Assembly: GCA_942486035.1 (NCBI GenBank)
Contig: CALNXK010000158.1
Span: 554,501 to 618,500, forward strand
Source of the DNA: Porites lobata
Taxonomy: Eukaryota; Cnidaria; Anthozoa; Scleractinia; Poritidae
Length of the DNA: 64,000 nucleotides
Direction of reading: 5' to 3'
The notes under the pieces are model-generated. The model did not search any database. It was not told the DNA's origin and worked only from the letters and a program-made list of their open reading frames with translations. The stretch's first letter is position 1, and every line of letters begins with the position of its first letter. Shown here piece after piece: positions 22,947 to 35,000 of the stretch. Both the position numbers and the translations under genes were made by a program.

Positions 22947-22988
22947 TGTTCATGTCTGCAGTGTTAAAGGATTTTTAGGATTCCTGTG
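22947..22988 (+). promoter_or_regulatory. 5' UTR part of receptor exon 1, with competing acceptors
   Basis: Three AG acceptors precede the start codon: 'ctattgtag' (ending 22946), 'gtctgcag' (22960) and 'gatttttag' (22978). An in-frame TAA at 22965-22967 means that translation starts at or after 22989 in transcripts containing it. The paralogue at 62.84-62.87 kb keeps the last two features ('taaaggagttttaggattcc'). Confidence 0.55.
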
Positions 22989-23006
22989 ATGTCCAGGCTG
23001 ATGGAG
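22989..23006 (+). CDS. Receptor exon 1: start codon exon (MSRLME)
   Basis: ATG with G at -3 is followed by five codons and a consensus donor, 'gtaaga' at 23007. The end is phase 0, which is what exon 2 needs (GAT TTG TCA at 24851). Support for this start comes from its conservation: the same 18 nt, the upstream in-frame TAA and the donor recur at 62870-62887 in the paralogue, while surrounding DNA has drifted. A TTG start inside exon 2 at 24854 is only the first codon after the splice-site Asp. Confidence 0.75.
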
Positions 23007-26000
23007 GTAAGAAAAATTGATCATCTGTTAGTTATAGTGTTGGTCTAGTGAAGGTTGATTGTAAATTCTCGGTATTTACATCTTCATTCTCTAGTTGTAA
23101 GGGTTTGAGGTTTGAGAAGTTTGAGCTGTGGCTCTAAATTTTGGTGGAGGGATGTTAGTTATGTCAGACCCGAATGAGGGCCCTTTGTGTTGTCAATTGA
23201 TGGATTTCCTTACACAGTAAACTATTTCTTATTTTTCCTCTCCCCTCTCCCTGTTTAATTTTATATTTAAAGGGAGCATACTGATGGGAGCAATAATTAT
23301 TTGGTGGCCAAGCATTTCATTGAGTAGGGGACCCGGTGGAGGCATGTTGGGGTAGTAATAGTTCTTGATGATGCTTTTTGCTGCTCAAACCAAGATACAG
23401 TTTAACTAAGCTTTTGTTATGTGGGCCTCATTGGCTTGTTTTGACCCTTCAAGCCCCAAGAGTGAACAACGTCAATTTTCTCCTAACTACATCTGTTCAA
23501 TACATCAACAAGAGAGAAGGTTATGAGAATTAACAAAATGATCACTCAAAGGAAAAATGCTTAATTATACCTTTTGTAATCAAATTCTCTCTACTACTTC
23601 TTTAAGGAGGCGTGTGGAGGTCGGTCTGGATTTGCATTTTGTTGTTTAAGGGTTATTAAAATTATCTGCAATATTGAGTTGGTGCATTAAGCTTTGTGAT
23701 CCCTCCCAATCTCAAACAAAAGAGAGTTTTAGCAACAATGGCAGCAAAAAATGTCACTACTAAAATAAATTTACCTTTTTAAACTTTGTTGAAAGTTTTC
23801 CAAGGCACTTACAATGTTAGAGGTGTATTAACTTCCTTGGAGTGAAATTCTTCTTCAACTAAACTTGGCATTAGGAATTTTTCACGTCAAAGTTGTGCAG
23901 TAATAGTAAAGAATGTACCATAAAGTGTGCTGCATGTGCAGAGTTTGTTTTTTTATGGTCATTAAATCTATTACTTTGCGACAATCCTGTGGCTGTTGCT
24001 GTCATCGTTGCCAAAGGTAGTTACAGTGTGTCCGGAAGTATAAAGCCAATCAGGCATGAGAAAACTTAACCACAAGCAAGATCGTAAATTAGTTTGTGGT
24101 TTTGTGGCCAGTTCACGTGTCTTTAGTCTACTTGATGTTTGCTGTGATTGGTCATAACACAATAATCATTCCTGAGATATTTCAAGTGTTCACGGTTTTC
24201 ACGGTCGCATTGTAACATTGTCCTCACCTCTTAGTGTGGTACAGGTGTACTGTGTTGTTGAGACAGTCTTAGTAACGTGCATCATCTTTAACGTTTTACC
24301 CTGCAAGTTACCTCTGTCACCCCTCCCTCCAAGTCATAGTGATATTCCCATAGATTTTAAACATATTGTCCTCAAGTTTAAGTAGAAAGTAAAGTTGATT
24401 TGTAACAGTTTTGAACTGTTTACGTTTTCAATAAGATGTTACTCTACATGCATAATTTTATGTAAACTGCTAATTTTTGTTAGAGTGTGGCAACCACAGA
24501 TACATCTTAAGTCATTTGGCCCTTGGGATGATTCCTGGCCTAAGTAATTAAGTATATAGTATGTACCCGAAGTTCAAACATGATATGTCTTGAGCCATTG
24601 TTACACAATGTGTTGGTTGTGCAGCAGTCAGAATGTAATGATTTCTATTGCAAAAGCGCTTTACTTGTTAGTATAAATAATCTATAGTTTTCTTGTCAAC
24701 CTTTTCAAATGGTATGGACTCTGAAGAGCAATGCAAGACATTGCTTGAGTTTAAGTTATTGTAAGTCAATTTAGGTTCGTATGAATTTACATTACATTCA
24801 AAAGGCTTTTTATCAAATCCTTTGGATAATTTATGCTACTCTTCTTTTAGGATTTGTCATCCTTTCCCAGCACAGCCTCTACATCACAGGAAGACCACGA
24901 AAGCAATTCAGGATCCACTTCCTCCAGGAAATTAAGAGTTACTCTGTTAAGCAGTGAATGGAGATCAACAAAAGGAGGCTTGTCAACCATCAACCGAGAG
25001 CTGGCCATTCAGTTGGCAAAACATCCCAGCGTGGAGGTCAGCGTTTATCTCCTTCAGTGTAGTGAAGAGGATAAAAGAGTCGCTGCAAGTCACAATGTCC
25101 GTCTCGTTGAAGCAGAAAAAATGTTAGGTTATGACCCAGTTGACTTGTTGTCCTTTCTACCAAAAGACCATGCTGTGGATTATGTGATAGGACATGGGGC
25201 CGTTCTTGGTCGGCAAGTGCAGGGTATAAAACGACATCATCATTGTAAGTGGATTCAGGTTGTTCATACCTCTCCAGAAGAACTTGGAATGTACAAAGGA
25301 TATGAAGAGCACATTTCCAGAGGCGAGGACAAACACCAGGTTGAGGTTGAACTCTGTAAATTGGCTGATCAAGTTGTAGCTGTTGGACCCAAGCTGGCTG
25401 ATGCTTATTCCGGTTATCTCCGTCCTTGTGGAAAAGATCAGGATGTTCTCAATCTAACCCCAGGCATTTTCTCTGAGTTTGCTGATGTTAGTCAAGCTAC
25501 TGAAGAAAGAAACTCATTCAATGTTTTGGTCTTTGGACGTGGTGACAATGAAGATTTTCAGCTGAAGGGATATGACATTGCTGCCCAAGCCATTGCTGAG
25601 TTGAAAGACACGACCTACAAACTTGTGTTTGTTGGAGCAACACAGGGAGAAGAAGGGAAAGTAGCAAAAAAGTTAGTGGAGCAAGGCATTGATCCTAGTC
25701 AACTTAAAGTGCGTCGCTTTAATGAAAGTAGAGAGAAACTAGCTGATTTATTTTGCGAAGTAGATCTTGCTGTAATGCCATCACGAACTGAGGGCTTTGG
25801 TCTAGCTGCCCTTGAGGCTTTATCTGCTGGTCTGCCTGTGCTGGTTAGTGGGAACTCTGGTTTTGCGGAAGCTTTAAAGAAAGTTCCTCATGGTTTAAGC
25901 TGTGTAGTAACGTCGGACGATCGAAGAGACTGGGCCAGTGCAATAAGAGCCATCCGTCACAAGGACAGGGAGATGAGACTTGGAGAGTTTAATGTTGTGC

Positions 26001-29000
26001 GTGGGGCATATGCAAAAAAGTACAGCTGGAAGGAACAGTGTGATAAACTTGTTGAAAGGATGAAAGTGATCTCTTCAGAAGGTCAGTTAAAATAAGTGCT
26101 GTTGTATTGCGTCCTCTGTTGCATATATATTAAACTTAAAATGAAATGTATGCTAGCCCGCAAAGAAAGCCAGCTCTCCCATCGCTCCCCGCTACTGGCG
26201 ATGTTCGCAGAAGAGAATGATTAATAATGATAATAAGACGCTGTGGGAGCGTATATTTGGGCGTCGATGTACTAGGCGTGTGTGAAGTCTGAAGTTTTGT
26301 ATGTGTATTAGGGATGTGTGATTGGTGCAGTAGCGCTGTATAATTTAGGGTTTGGTTGAGATGCGTGAAGTGGAAAGCGTGGAGTTATATTGGACGTGAA
26401 TTGGTAAGATAATGGATGTAGTTTGTTAATCAGTGAAACTTGTTTCTCGTAGAATTTAATATGAAGTAACATAAAATAATTATTTTGCGAGGTAAGCTCT
26501 AGTGATTTTAGGTGTTGCAGTGAGGTAGTTTTGCTGGAAGTGCTAATCTGGTTATGAAGGGATAGTGTCGTTACAGTGTGTTGAAATAAAGTGGTGGTTG
26601 TGAGAAGTCTTATCAATAGTCTTATCAAAAGTCTTATCAATGGTGGAAAACATCAAGTACTTATACGTTTTTTAAAACCTTTTTAGGGTGTCTGTTTAAG
26701 ATTGGTTTTCGCTTATTTTTTATTATATTTGTATGGAGAGAACAAGGATAAGGCCAAAAGTTCATTGAATATAGAGAGGGGAGTATGAAGATGTTGAGGG
26801 GGAGGGGGGATGAAATTTTGCGTGTGTGCTCGGGGGCTTTGAAAAATCGGTGAGGTCAAGGGGAAAGGCGTAAAATCTGGCTATAAAACTAAGAGCCTGA
26901 TTACTAGAGCCGGGCTGGCTCACTTTGCAGAGATAATAATAATAAGAGGGATAATAGATAACAATAATAAAAATAATAGTTTAGAATTTCTATTGCGCAG
27001 ATTCCTTGACGAGATGATCAACTGCGCATTACAACAATACGTAGAATAAAAATAACTAAATGATAAATAAGAATTACATCATGTGTTGTGTATAATATTA
27101 AAAAACCTAACTAAGAATAAAAAGCCTTACTAAAAGGTAGGTCTTTAAAAGTTTTGCTAAAAAATAAATAAAAATTACATAGTTGTGTTAGGTATTAAGT
27201 AAACCTAACGAAGAATGAAAAACCTTACTAAAAAGATGCGTCTTTACAATTTTTTTAAATGAATGATGTCTCAGAGGCGGCTTTATTCGCTGGCTAAATG
27301 TACATGTATACTTAATAGTTATGATTTATTGCATTTACAAAGTAAAAAGGTGCTGTGCACTCATTAAACTTGAAAGCATTCAAATACATGCTCATTTAGA
27401 AGCAGAACTTATCACAAATAACTGCACCTACGTCTTGGCAGAAATAGCTGTATTATTTAGAACGATAACTAAACAAGAATTAACTCAGTCGGTAGAGCAC
27501 TTGACTGTAGAGCGGGAGGTCGTGGCTATCACGGGGCCAGACCAATACTCAGGGTCTTAAAATAACTGAGAAATGAAGGTACTCCTTTTGCGCTGCAAGC
27601 GGCTGGACCTTCGCGTGGCTCGAATGATCACGTAAAATAGCGTCCCGTGTCAATTAGGAGACGTAAAAATAGTGTCCCAATTAGTACTTTCGTGATAAAT
27701 ACATTCACACTCAAATAAAGTGCTTTTTTTTGTTCAAGGTGGAGTTGTCTGAATCATGTTCAACGGTAATCTTGGGTTAACTATAAACAGAACATATAAC
27801 TAACTCTGGTTTGGACTAATGGTTCCACATGTATCATTCTTTAACATTGTTTATACATGTAGTTAACTATATTTAGGTAGTGGGTTGGCCTAATTGAAAA
27901 TGGCTGAGAACTCGGTTTTGTTAAACACTGGCAAATCTCCATTCAAATAAACGGGTGAAGAGTTGTTTCTATTTTGTTGTAGGTCCTCATGCAGATGAGC
28001 AGAATTTATCTAGGGAAGTCCCAGTGATCTGTCAAGGTGAAAAACCCTCTCCTGCTGCACAGCGCCATCATAAAGGTACACTTTAATTTAGTTGAGCCGT
28101 AGAATAATGAACAGCTGTGTATATAGTTACTTTTACAAAAACTTTATGTTGGGGATTGGTTTAATTGCAGGTGCAGCGAAGAGACCCAGGTCTTCAAAAA
28201 AGGGAAAAGGGCCGCTATCTTTAAGTGTTGTCACAGCTCCAAAACAACCGAGACTGTTGAGATACGAAGGTAAAGTTTCTTTCTGGTTTATTTATGGTAT
28301 TGCACCACATAAGCTGCATAGATGACTAAATAAGATTGTGGTGGTGCTTTTTGTTGGAGGAACCTCTTTCGCGCTTAATCCCTCTGGCTACGTAGCACCT
28401 TAACTAAACTCATTCCCATTCTTCTCGCAGCTTTATTGCCTGAACAAAGGCGCTTCTAAACTAAAGCGCTTGTGTGCTCTTATTGGGCCTGCTGTGCAGC
28501 ACGGCAGTGTCTTCATTGTCCCGCTTTTCAAGTCGGTTGGACTCTCAAGAAGCTAGAGTTGCTCTCGGCTGCGATTACTAGAGCAAATCTTGCGATTCTC
28601 TGTGATACGATATGCTTAAGCTGAAGGTACAACTAGAACGAGGCCACATTTTGTTAGTGGAGTAGTAAAGCAGATAGTATTTTCTTGTCGTCATTCATGA
28701 TCAAAAAGATCCTTTGGAAAATAACTTTTTGAGCGCTAGCCTGTTGCCAGTCAGAGTTCGTCACAATGAATTTATACCAGTTTTAGTGTCTGTCTGTCTG
28801 TCTGTTTGTTTGTTTGTTTTTTTTTTTTTTTTTTTCACATACATTACACATTCGGTTACACTTCAAAACACCACTTGATTGACACTTTAATTTTATGCTT
28901 GTGACTAAATGTCTACATTGCGAGAACAACAGTACAGCGAAATTCTAACAAACGGACATTTTTTTTACATTCTCGATGTTCATTTGTATCAGGGCAAGCT

Positions 29001-32000
29001 CCCGTAGGCCGCCATTTAACCCTTTACTCCTGTAGTGGTCGCTTATGTGAACCATTCTCGTAAGCGCCCCGAGGCTGTCCGCTTACGATAGCTTCCACCG
29101 TGATCTTTTAAAACATTTGTTCGTTTCCGATTGGCTCAAATCTCCTGGCTGATTCTTCATAAGCAGTTAGTGCTGTTGAAATTAAAGCTGCAAGACGTTT
29201 GCGATGTCCGATAAAATGACTCTCAAAAGGCTCGGCAAAGAGACATCAGTGTTCAAGAAAAGGAAAAACTTTGTTACCTGCTAGTGATATTTCGGCTGAA
29301 AAACAACCGAGACTGTTGAGAGATGCAGTCTTGTTTGCTGTCCTTTATTGGTAGAGTTACTGTATCAAATTGATGACTTCATTTGAAAATTCAAGCATTA
29401 AGAGAGTGTGCACTGCAGGCATCTCTAGATGGTACCACAGTTATGTATTTTATTGTTTAATATGTGTGTAAGATTCTGCACTTGACCTTAGCTTGGCAAC
29501 TTGTCCCTATGACAAGTGTTTTCCTTGTGACAGGTGTTCTCATAGCAACGAGTGTTGTCCTTGTCGTTTTGAAACTGCATAGCTGTAACATTTTGTAGTG
29601 AAGGTTTCGCCCTGACCGTTTTAGAATTAAGCTACAATCCCGGACAAAACTACTTGAGAAAGTTTTCCCCATCATGTCCACTTTGCTACGCAACAAAACT
29701 ATTTCCAAAACGACGCCTTTGCGGAAAGAAAACCCCTTCCCCCAATTCAATGTTGCTTCCCACAAACGCCCAAGGATCAGGCTTTCTTTTGAATACACAA
29801 CAACATTGCTTTCAGGGGAAGGGGGAGAGGGAAGAACCGGTACAGCTACGATGTTTAGAAAAATGCTGTCCAAGTATACAATTTTCTCAACAGTTTTGTC
29901 CAAGATTGTGTACAAGGTGATTCGCGTTTTGTCGCAAGAATATTTGCAAGGACAAAACAAAAACATGCTAATAAAAAGCACTTTACAGAAGCTGTTTTGA
30001 GCACAAAGTTTCACGCCACCCCATCTTCTCATAGAAAAGCAAGACCTCATATACGTTTTTTGCAGCACCCTCTTTAAAACAGTCAGATTTCGCAATAGCC
30101 GTACAACGCGTGCTAATTGTTACATATTTTCCTGTAGTTCCGGAATGGAAGGCTCGGAAAATGTGAAAAGTAATTTATCTTTTTCAGAAGAGTCTGAACA
30201 AGACTTGTATGACGGTTCTCTTCGAAGAAAAGGAGTTCGTAGTGTTTATTTAGGGACATAATAGTCAATCCGGTATGGAACCGTTTCCCGTCACGTGGAA
30301 ATTGCTTCTCAGAGCTTATAATTGGTTAAACTATGGGTGTTACAGAAACTTTGTTTGTTAAAAGTCGGTTAACTTTTTACGATAATTCCATGGATAGAAT
30401 AATATTACGATTAACAAAGCATCGAAACGGTTAACACCATTTCGTTTTCAATAGAGAATGACCTTCTGATTCTTATTAAACTTCCCTGTTAATCGTTGTT
30501 AACCGTTGCTAATCTTCGCAGCCGCTCAAAAATGTCCTGTTAATCGTTCCGACTTGCAGATATTGTGGAGAGAAAAAGATTAGAAGTCAACTATGGCAAC
30601 TTTTATCATGCCTTGGTTTACAAATTATTAATTTAAGTCACCATTTTTTCCAGTCACATGTAACCCGAAGACAAAACGTGCACTTTTACAGGTCACGCGA
30701 TAGTACATCTTGTCACGTTATCGCGTGTGACATTTCTAGCTTTCATAGTGTGTTTCTTTGGACAGGATATCGCCACAGTTTCAAAAGTAAGCCTTCAAAT
30801 GTGAAAAGTAAAAATGCAGCTTTTGTAAATATTTCATCCTCTCTCCATTTGATGCTTTTATTCATTGCAAGTGCTTGCCCATTGACTATTTCGGCGATGG
30901 GAAAATTGTTCAAAGTTGTCGGGTCACGCGCTCTGAAAATTCAGCCAAAGTTTCATGTGTTATATGTTGATCGAATCGTAGTGGGTGAAATTCCCGTTTT
31001 CTGGCTAAACTGCTTGACGGAAACGTCCTTTTCGTCCTCGAAAAGCGCAATGTATGTCCGCTACTCTTCACTCAAAGCGCGCGTAAAAACCATGCATGGA
31101 AAATGAATTTCGCAAACGTTCTTGACTGACCACTCCAATCAAGTAAGACAATACAATTGGTTTTCTTGTCATAAACGCCTCTGTTTTCACTCATTTTGCA
31201 TTAATTATCTACTTTTCTTTGAAATGTACTACATTTATAAAGAACAGGCTTATTTGGCTGCGTTAAAGGTTGCAAATCGCCTTTTCCAGTCAAATACAAT
31301 CCCGGACAAAACTACTTGAGAAAGTTTTCCCCATCATGTCCACTTTGCTACGCAACAAAACTATTTCCAAAACGAAGCCTTTGCGGAAAGAAAACCCCTT
31401 CCCCCAATTCAATGTTGCTTCCCACAAACGCCCAAGGATCAGGCTTTCTTTTGAATACACAACAACATTGCTTTCAGGGGAAGGGGGAGAGGGAAGAACC
31501 GGTACAGCTACGATGTTTAGAAAAATGCTGTCCAAGTATACAATTTTCTCAACAGTTTTGTCCAAGATTGTAGGACCTTCCTTCATCCAGTTTCAGCAGG
31601 TGCACAGTCCATACTGTTGAATCTCATTATTCACTTTTATGTAGGGAGCAACATCACTTTTAACTTTGTTTTACATTTTGTGGCGAAAGCTAAACCGTTC
31701 TGACTGGCTTGATGATGAGCTTGCGCATTTATGAGGCCGTGTCCTTTATCACTGCCATTTTCCAATTGGATGTTAAACAGCCAATTAAAAAGAGTGGATC
31801 TCAGTTTCACTTGTGCTTGAAGGAGATGAAGGCCTAAATTGTTCCATTTTTGTGTAGCCCTTTGTCTTTGGGAATAGTTTAGAATATCTGCTGTTTCCCG
31901 TGGCCAAAAGGTAATATTTGCGGTACAAGGGAGGCCCTCTTCCCTTGTTTTTATCCACATCTATTATCTAATCAGACAATGTTTAGAAAGAAGTCGCTGG

Positions 32001-35000
32001 TGTGTTTGCTAATAAGCACCAAAGGAGGTTTGAGTTTGGCATACTACTGAAATATTAGTGATTAGCAGCAAAACTAACGAATAATACGAATTTCCAACTT
32101 TCTTTGTTTTTTTTTTCTTTTTAAATAGTGACATTGACATCTGCCATTCTCAAAAATTGCAAAAGAAAGTAGTCTCTTTGCCAAAAAACGCTAAAGAAAT
32201 CAATTTGAAGTTTAAAAAGAGAAATATCCATGTTCGTAGTGCATGCAGTCTCTGACTACCCAATTTCCCCCCTAGAGACTTGCCCCTCCGGCCTCGCTTG
32301 GTCCGTCTCCTCGTTAAATCGCACCCACCCGTAAAAATCCTGGCTACGGGCCTGCGTGTTATAATGTAATACAAAAATCTGGCTTTATCAACTAAGTACA
32401 TAAGGTTAATAGTCAACCGTAAAGAGATTGGAAAGCTGACCGTCAAGCGAAAACAAGCCCCTTCAGTAAACCAGTGAATGATTAATGAGTGGTTAATTGA
32501 CCATTCACTTATGATAGCAACAGTAGTGCATAATCTTACGAATGAACGAGTTAATACGAAGTTGTCAGAGGCATCTTCCCCTCCTCGCCCTCAGCGAGCA
32601 ATTCGTGTCTCACCAGTGAAGCGAAATCAAAGTAAAAACTGTCGAGAACTCGTAAATGAATTTTAAAAAAATATTTATGCGATAAAATTAAGTATATATT
32701 TTAAGTTGAAAAGATCACGTACCTGTCCAAGTGAAAACACCCTTCGCATATTCACGAGTTCATGTTCTAAAAATAGCCACTCCAGGGGTTCAGCTTTTGT
32801 AATGTAGCTACGTTATTTTTCGTTACTCGTTTTTCGTACTACACTGAAAATGCAGACTGTTTTTTGACCTGTTTCTCGTTTGTAGTTCGTATGGTAAGAT
32901 ATATAGGCGCGCGAAACCGAGGTTTTCTACCTTCTTCCTCTCGCCTCTCCCTTGATTCAGCTTTCGCGTAACCTGAGATCAGCTATTTTCACCGCCCTAC
33001 TTCTCCCCAGTTTCCTCCCGTTTTATTTGCGTAATCGCGCTTTCTCAATTTCGCGGACCCGTCTATTTCGCGACACTAGGCAATGTAGGGTTATCATCAT
33101 CATCAACAACATTGGGAGGACGAGTAGACGGGCAAGAACTAAAAAACAGCATTGGGTGGAACATGCTATATAACTTGCAATTAAATACTCATTTTCAATT
33201 AGTAATTTGCCGCGGAAAAGTAAGGGAATTCAATATGTAGCAAACCCTAGTATATTTTTAGTTGCAAGTACTATGTACTTCACCCAGGGAAAACATAGAA
33301 CGTGTGAAGCACGCGAGTGCAAGCTCAGATCGCATGACACAACCATAACGTTTATTTTTGTTGTAAATTGTTGTTTCTTGGAAGACGACTATATTCGTTG
33401 GACCCAGAATCATAATTTTGTCATTTACAAGTAAATTCTTCCTCTGACTTATTACAAATAAGGATGCGTATTAAAATTAGAAATGAGACTTGCAAGTTGC
33501 ATTCTCTTCTTGAAAATGTATTGTGAATTGGGTGGATATTTTATGTAATACTTTCAGTCAACAGTGTGAATAAATTTTAAAAATATTGACGTACGTATAC
33601 ATTTACCTGAATGAATAACGCTGTGAAGACAGCGAAAATATAGTAGATTTTTTATACACCACCTTCAAATGGTACTGGGCGATCCCAATTTACCCAGCCA
33701 TTCTTATATGCGCTTCAAAGAAAGCATGGAGCATGGGTATAGTTACCGCCCTTCTAGAAATCGAGAAAAACAGTGTGAATATTGAAACTATAGCAACTAT
33801 TTATTAACTTATTTTTTTTTCTTACATCAAAGCTGTCACCTTCAAACACATTAGCAGTTTTCTAATGGTTCAAGATCAATGCAGTCATCTTCTATTTAGA
33901 AATTGCAAGCCCTTTGCCATACATTCTTAAGAGTATAAATCTATGGCTATTCTGTGCAATTATTCCACCCTTTTCGTCCTTCCCCCACACTTGCCTTACC
34001 CCTCCACCCATTTACTTTTCTACCCTCCCCCCTCCTTACTTTACTCTTCTGCCTCCCTGCCTCCCCCCCCTGTCCTTATGAGAAATTTTCTTGGAGTCAA
34101 TACTAACTTACCGTTTTATTCGAGGGAGGCAACTATTTCAATATTGCTCACTGGAAGTCGTGCCCTAAATACTTTGTTTTTTTTTAATCCCATTAAATAA
34201 AAAAAAATGATCACATTAAATAAACTTGGGCTTTTTAAGTGTTCTAAATTGGTGGAAAATTTGTGACATTTGAAGCCCCATTTAATTACCTTCCTTGTTT
34301 TCAAAGTCCTTGAAACTTGGAGGAGACGTACATTGATGCTTAATCTCGGGATTGTCAAGTTTTTTAAAAAAAATTATCGAGCGGTTTTTAAATAGCCGTG
34401 AAATTTGTAGGCGTGGAACAAATTACATTCAAAAATGGTAAAGAAAGCAGCCGAACGTAGGCTAATCAAATTCTTCTTTCTCGCAATCGGCCTAAGCAAT
34501 CCCCCTCTCTTTTCGTGCAAAGTTCCAGATGGAATCAAACCATTATGAGATGAAACTGCTTTTTCAGACCTCATTATTTTCTTTAGGTATTAGCTAATTA
34601 TGTCGATAGCATGTTTATTCACTGTTTTTATGACCCTTAAACTTTGTTTCAAAACCTTTCCAAAACGCTCTCATAGAATTTCTTCAAACTTTGCCATAAC
34701 CGAGGCAACTAAGAGAGGTACAAACACCCTTAAGCGATTTCTGAAAAAAAATCCCAGTACCGAGAAATACAAAGGCAAGTAAAAAATGTAATGGCGTCAT
34801 TATGTTGCCATGGTAACCCTGGTGTCAACAAAACATGGATCATAACGAATTTTCACATTTATTTAGTGTAGCTGTGGTAACCTTTTTGCGTTATCTTTGT
34901 TAATGCCGACGTGGTAAACGCTCAAAGTGGGGAAGTATACTCCCTAAAAAATCCAGTCGAGCCACCTTAACTGTAGGCTCTTAGCAAATGAGAAGACAGA

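Larger units (their letters stand above)
26082..27982 (+). other. Receptor intron 2
   Basis: Non-coding. It contains a T/G-rich segment (26240-26640), an (AAT)-rich retroposon-like tail near 26930-27000, a tandem duplication at 27066-27266 and a SINE at 27470-27715. The open frame on the minus strand near 26308-26640 has no domain and is low complexity. Confidence 0.6.

Noticed and set aside
24854..24856. TTG as the start codon of the glycosyltransferase
   Set aside because: It is the second codon of an exon preceded by a clear acceptor; a conserved ATG exon in correct phase lies at 22989.
29457..30095. 212-residue minus-strand frame and its partners near 31290-31586
   Set aside because: Most of the frame lies in a MITE that occurs twice; the frame is a property of the repeat.
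30678..31106. 142-residue open frame
   Set aside because: No domain, no splice context and no similarity to neighbours; likely chance within an intron.
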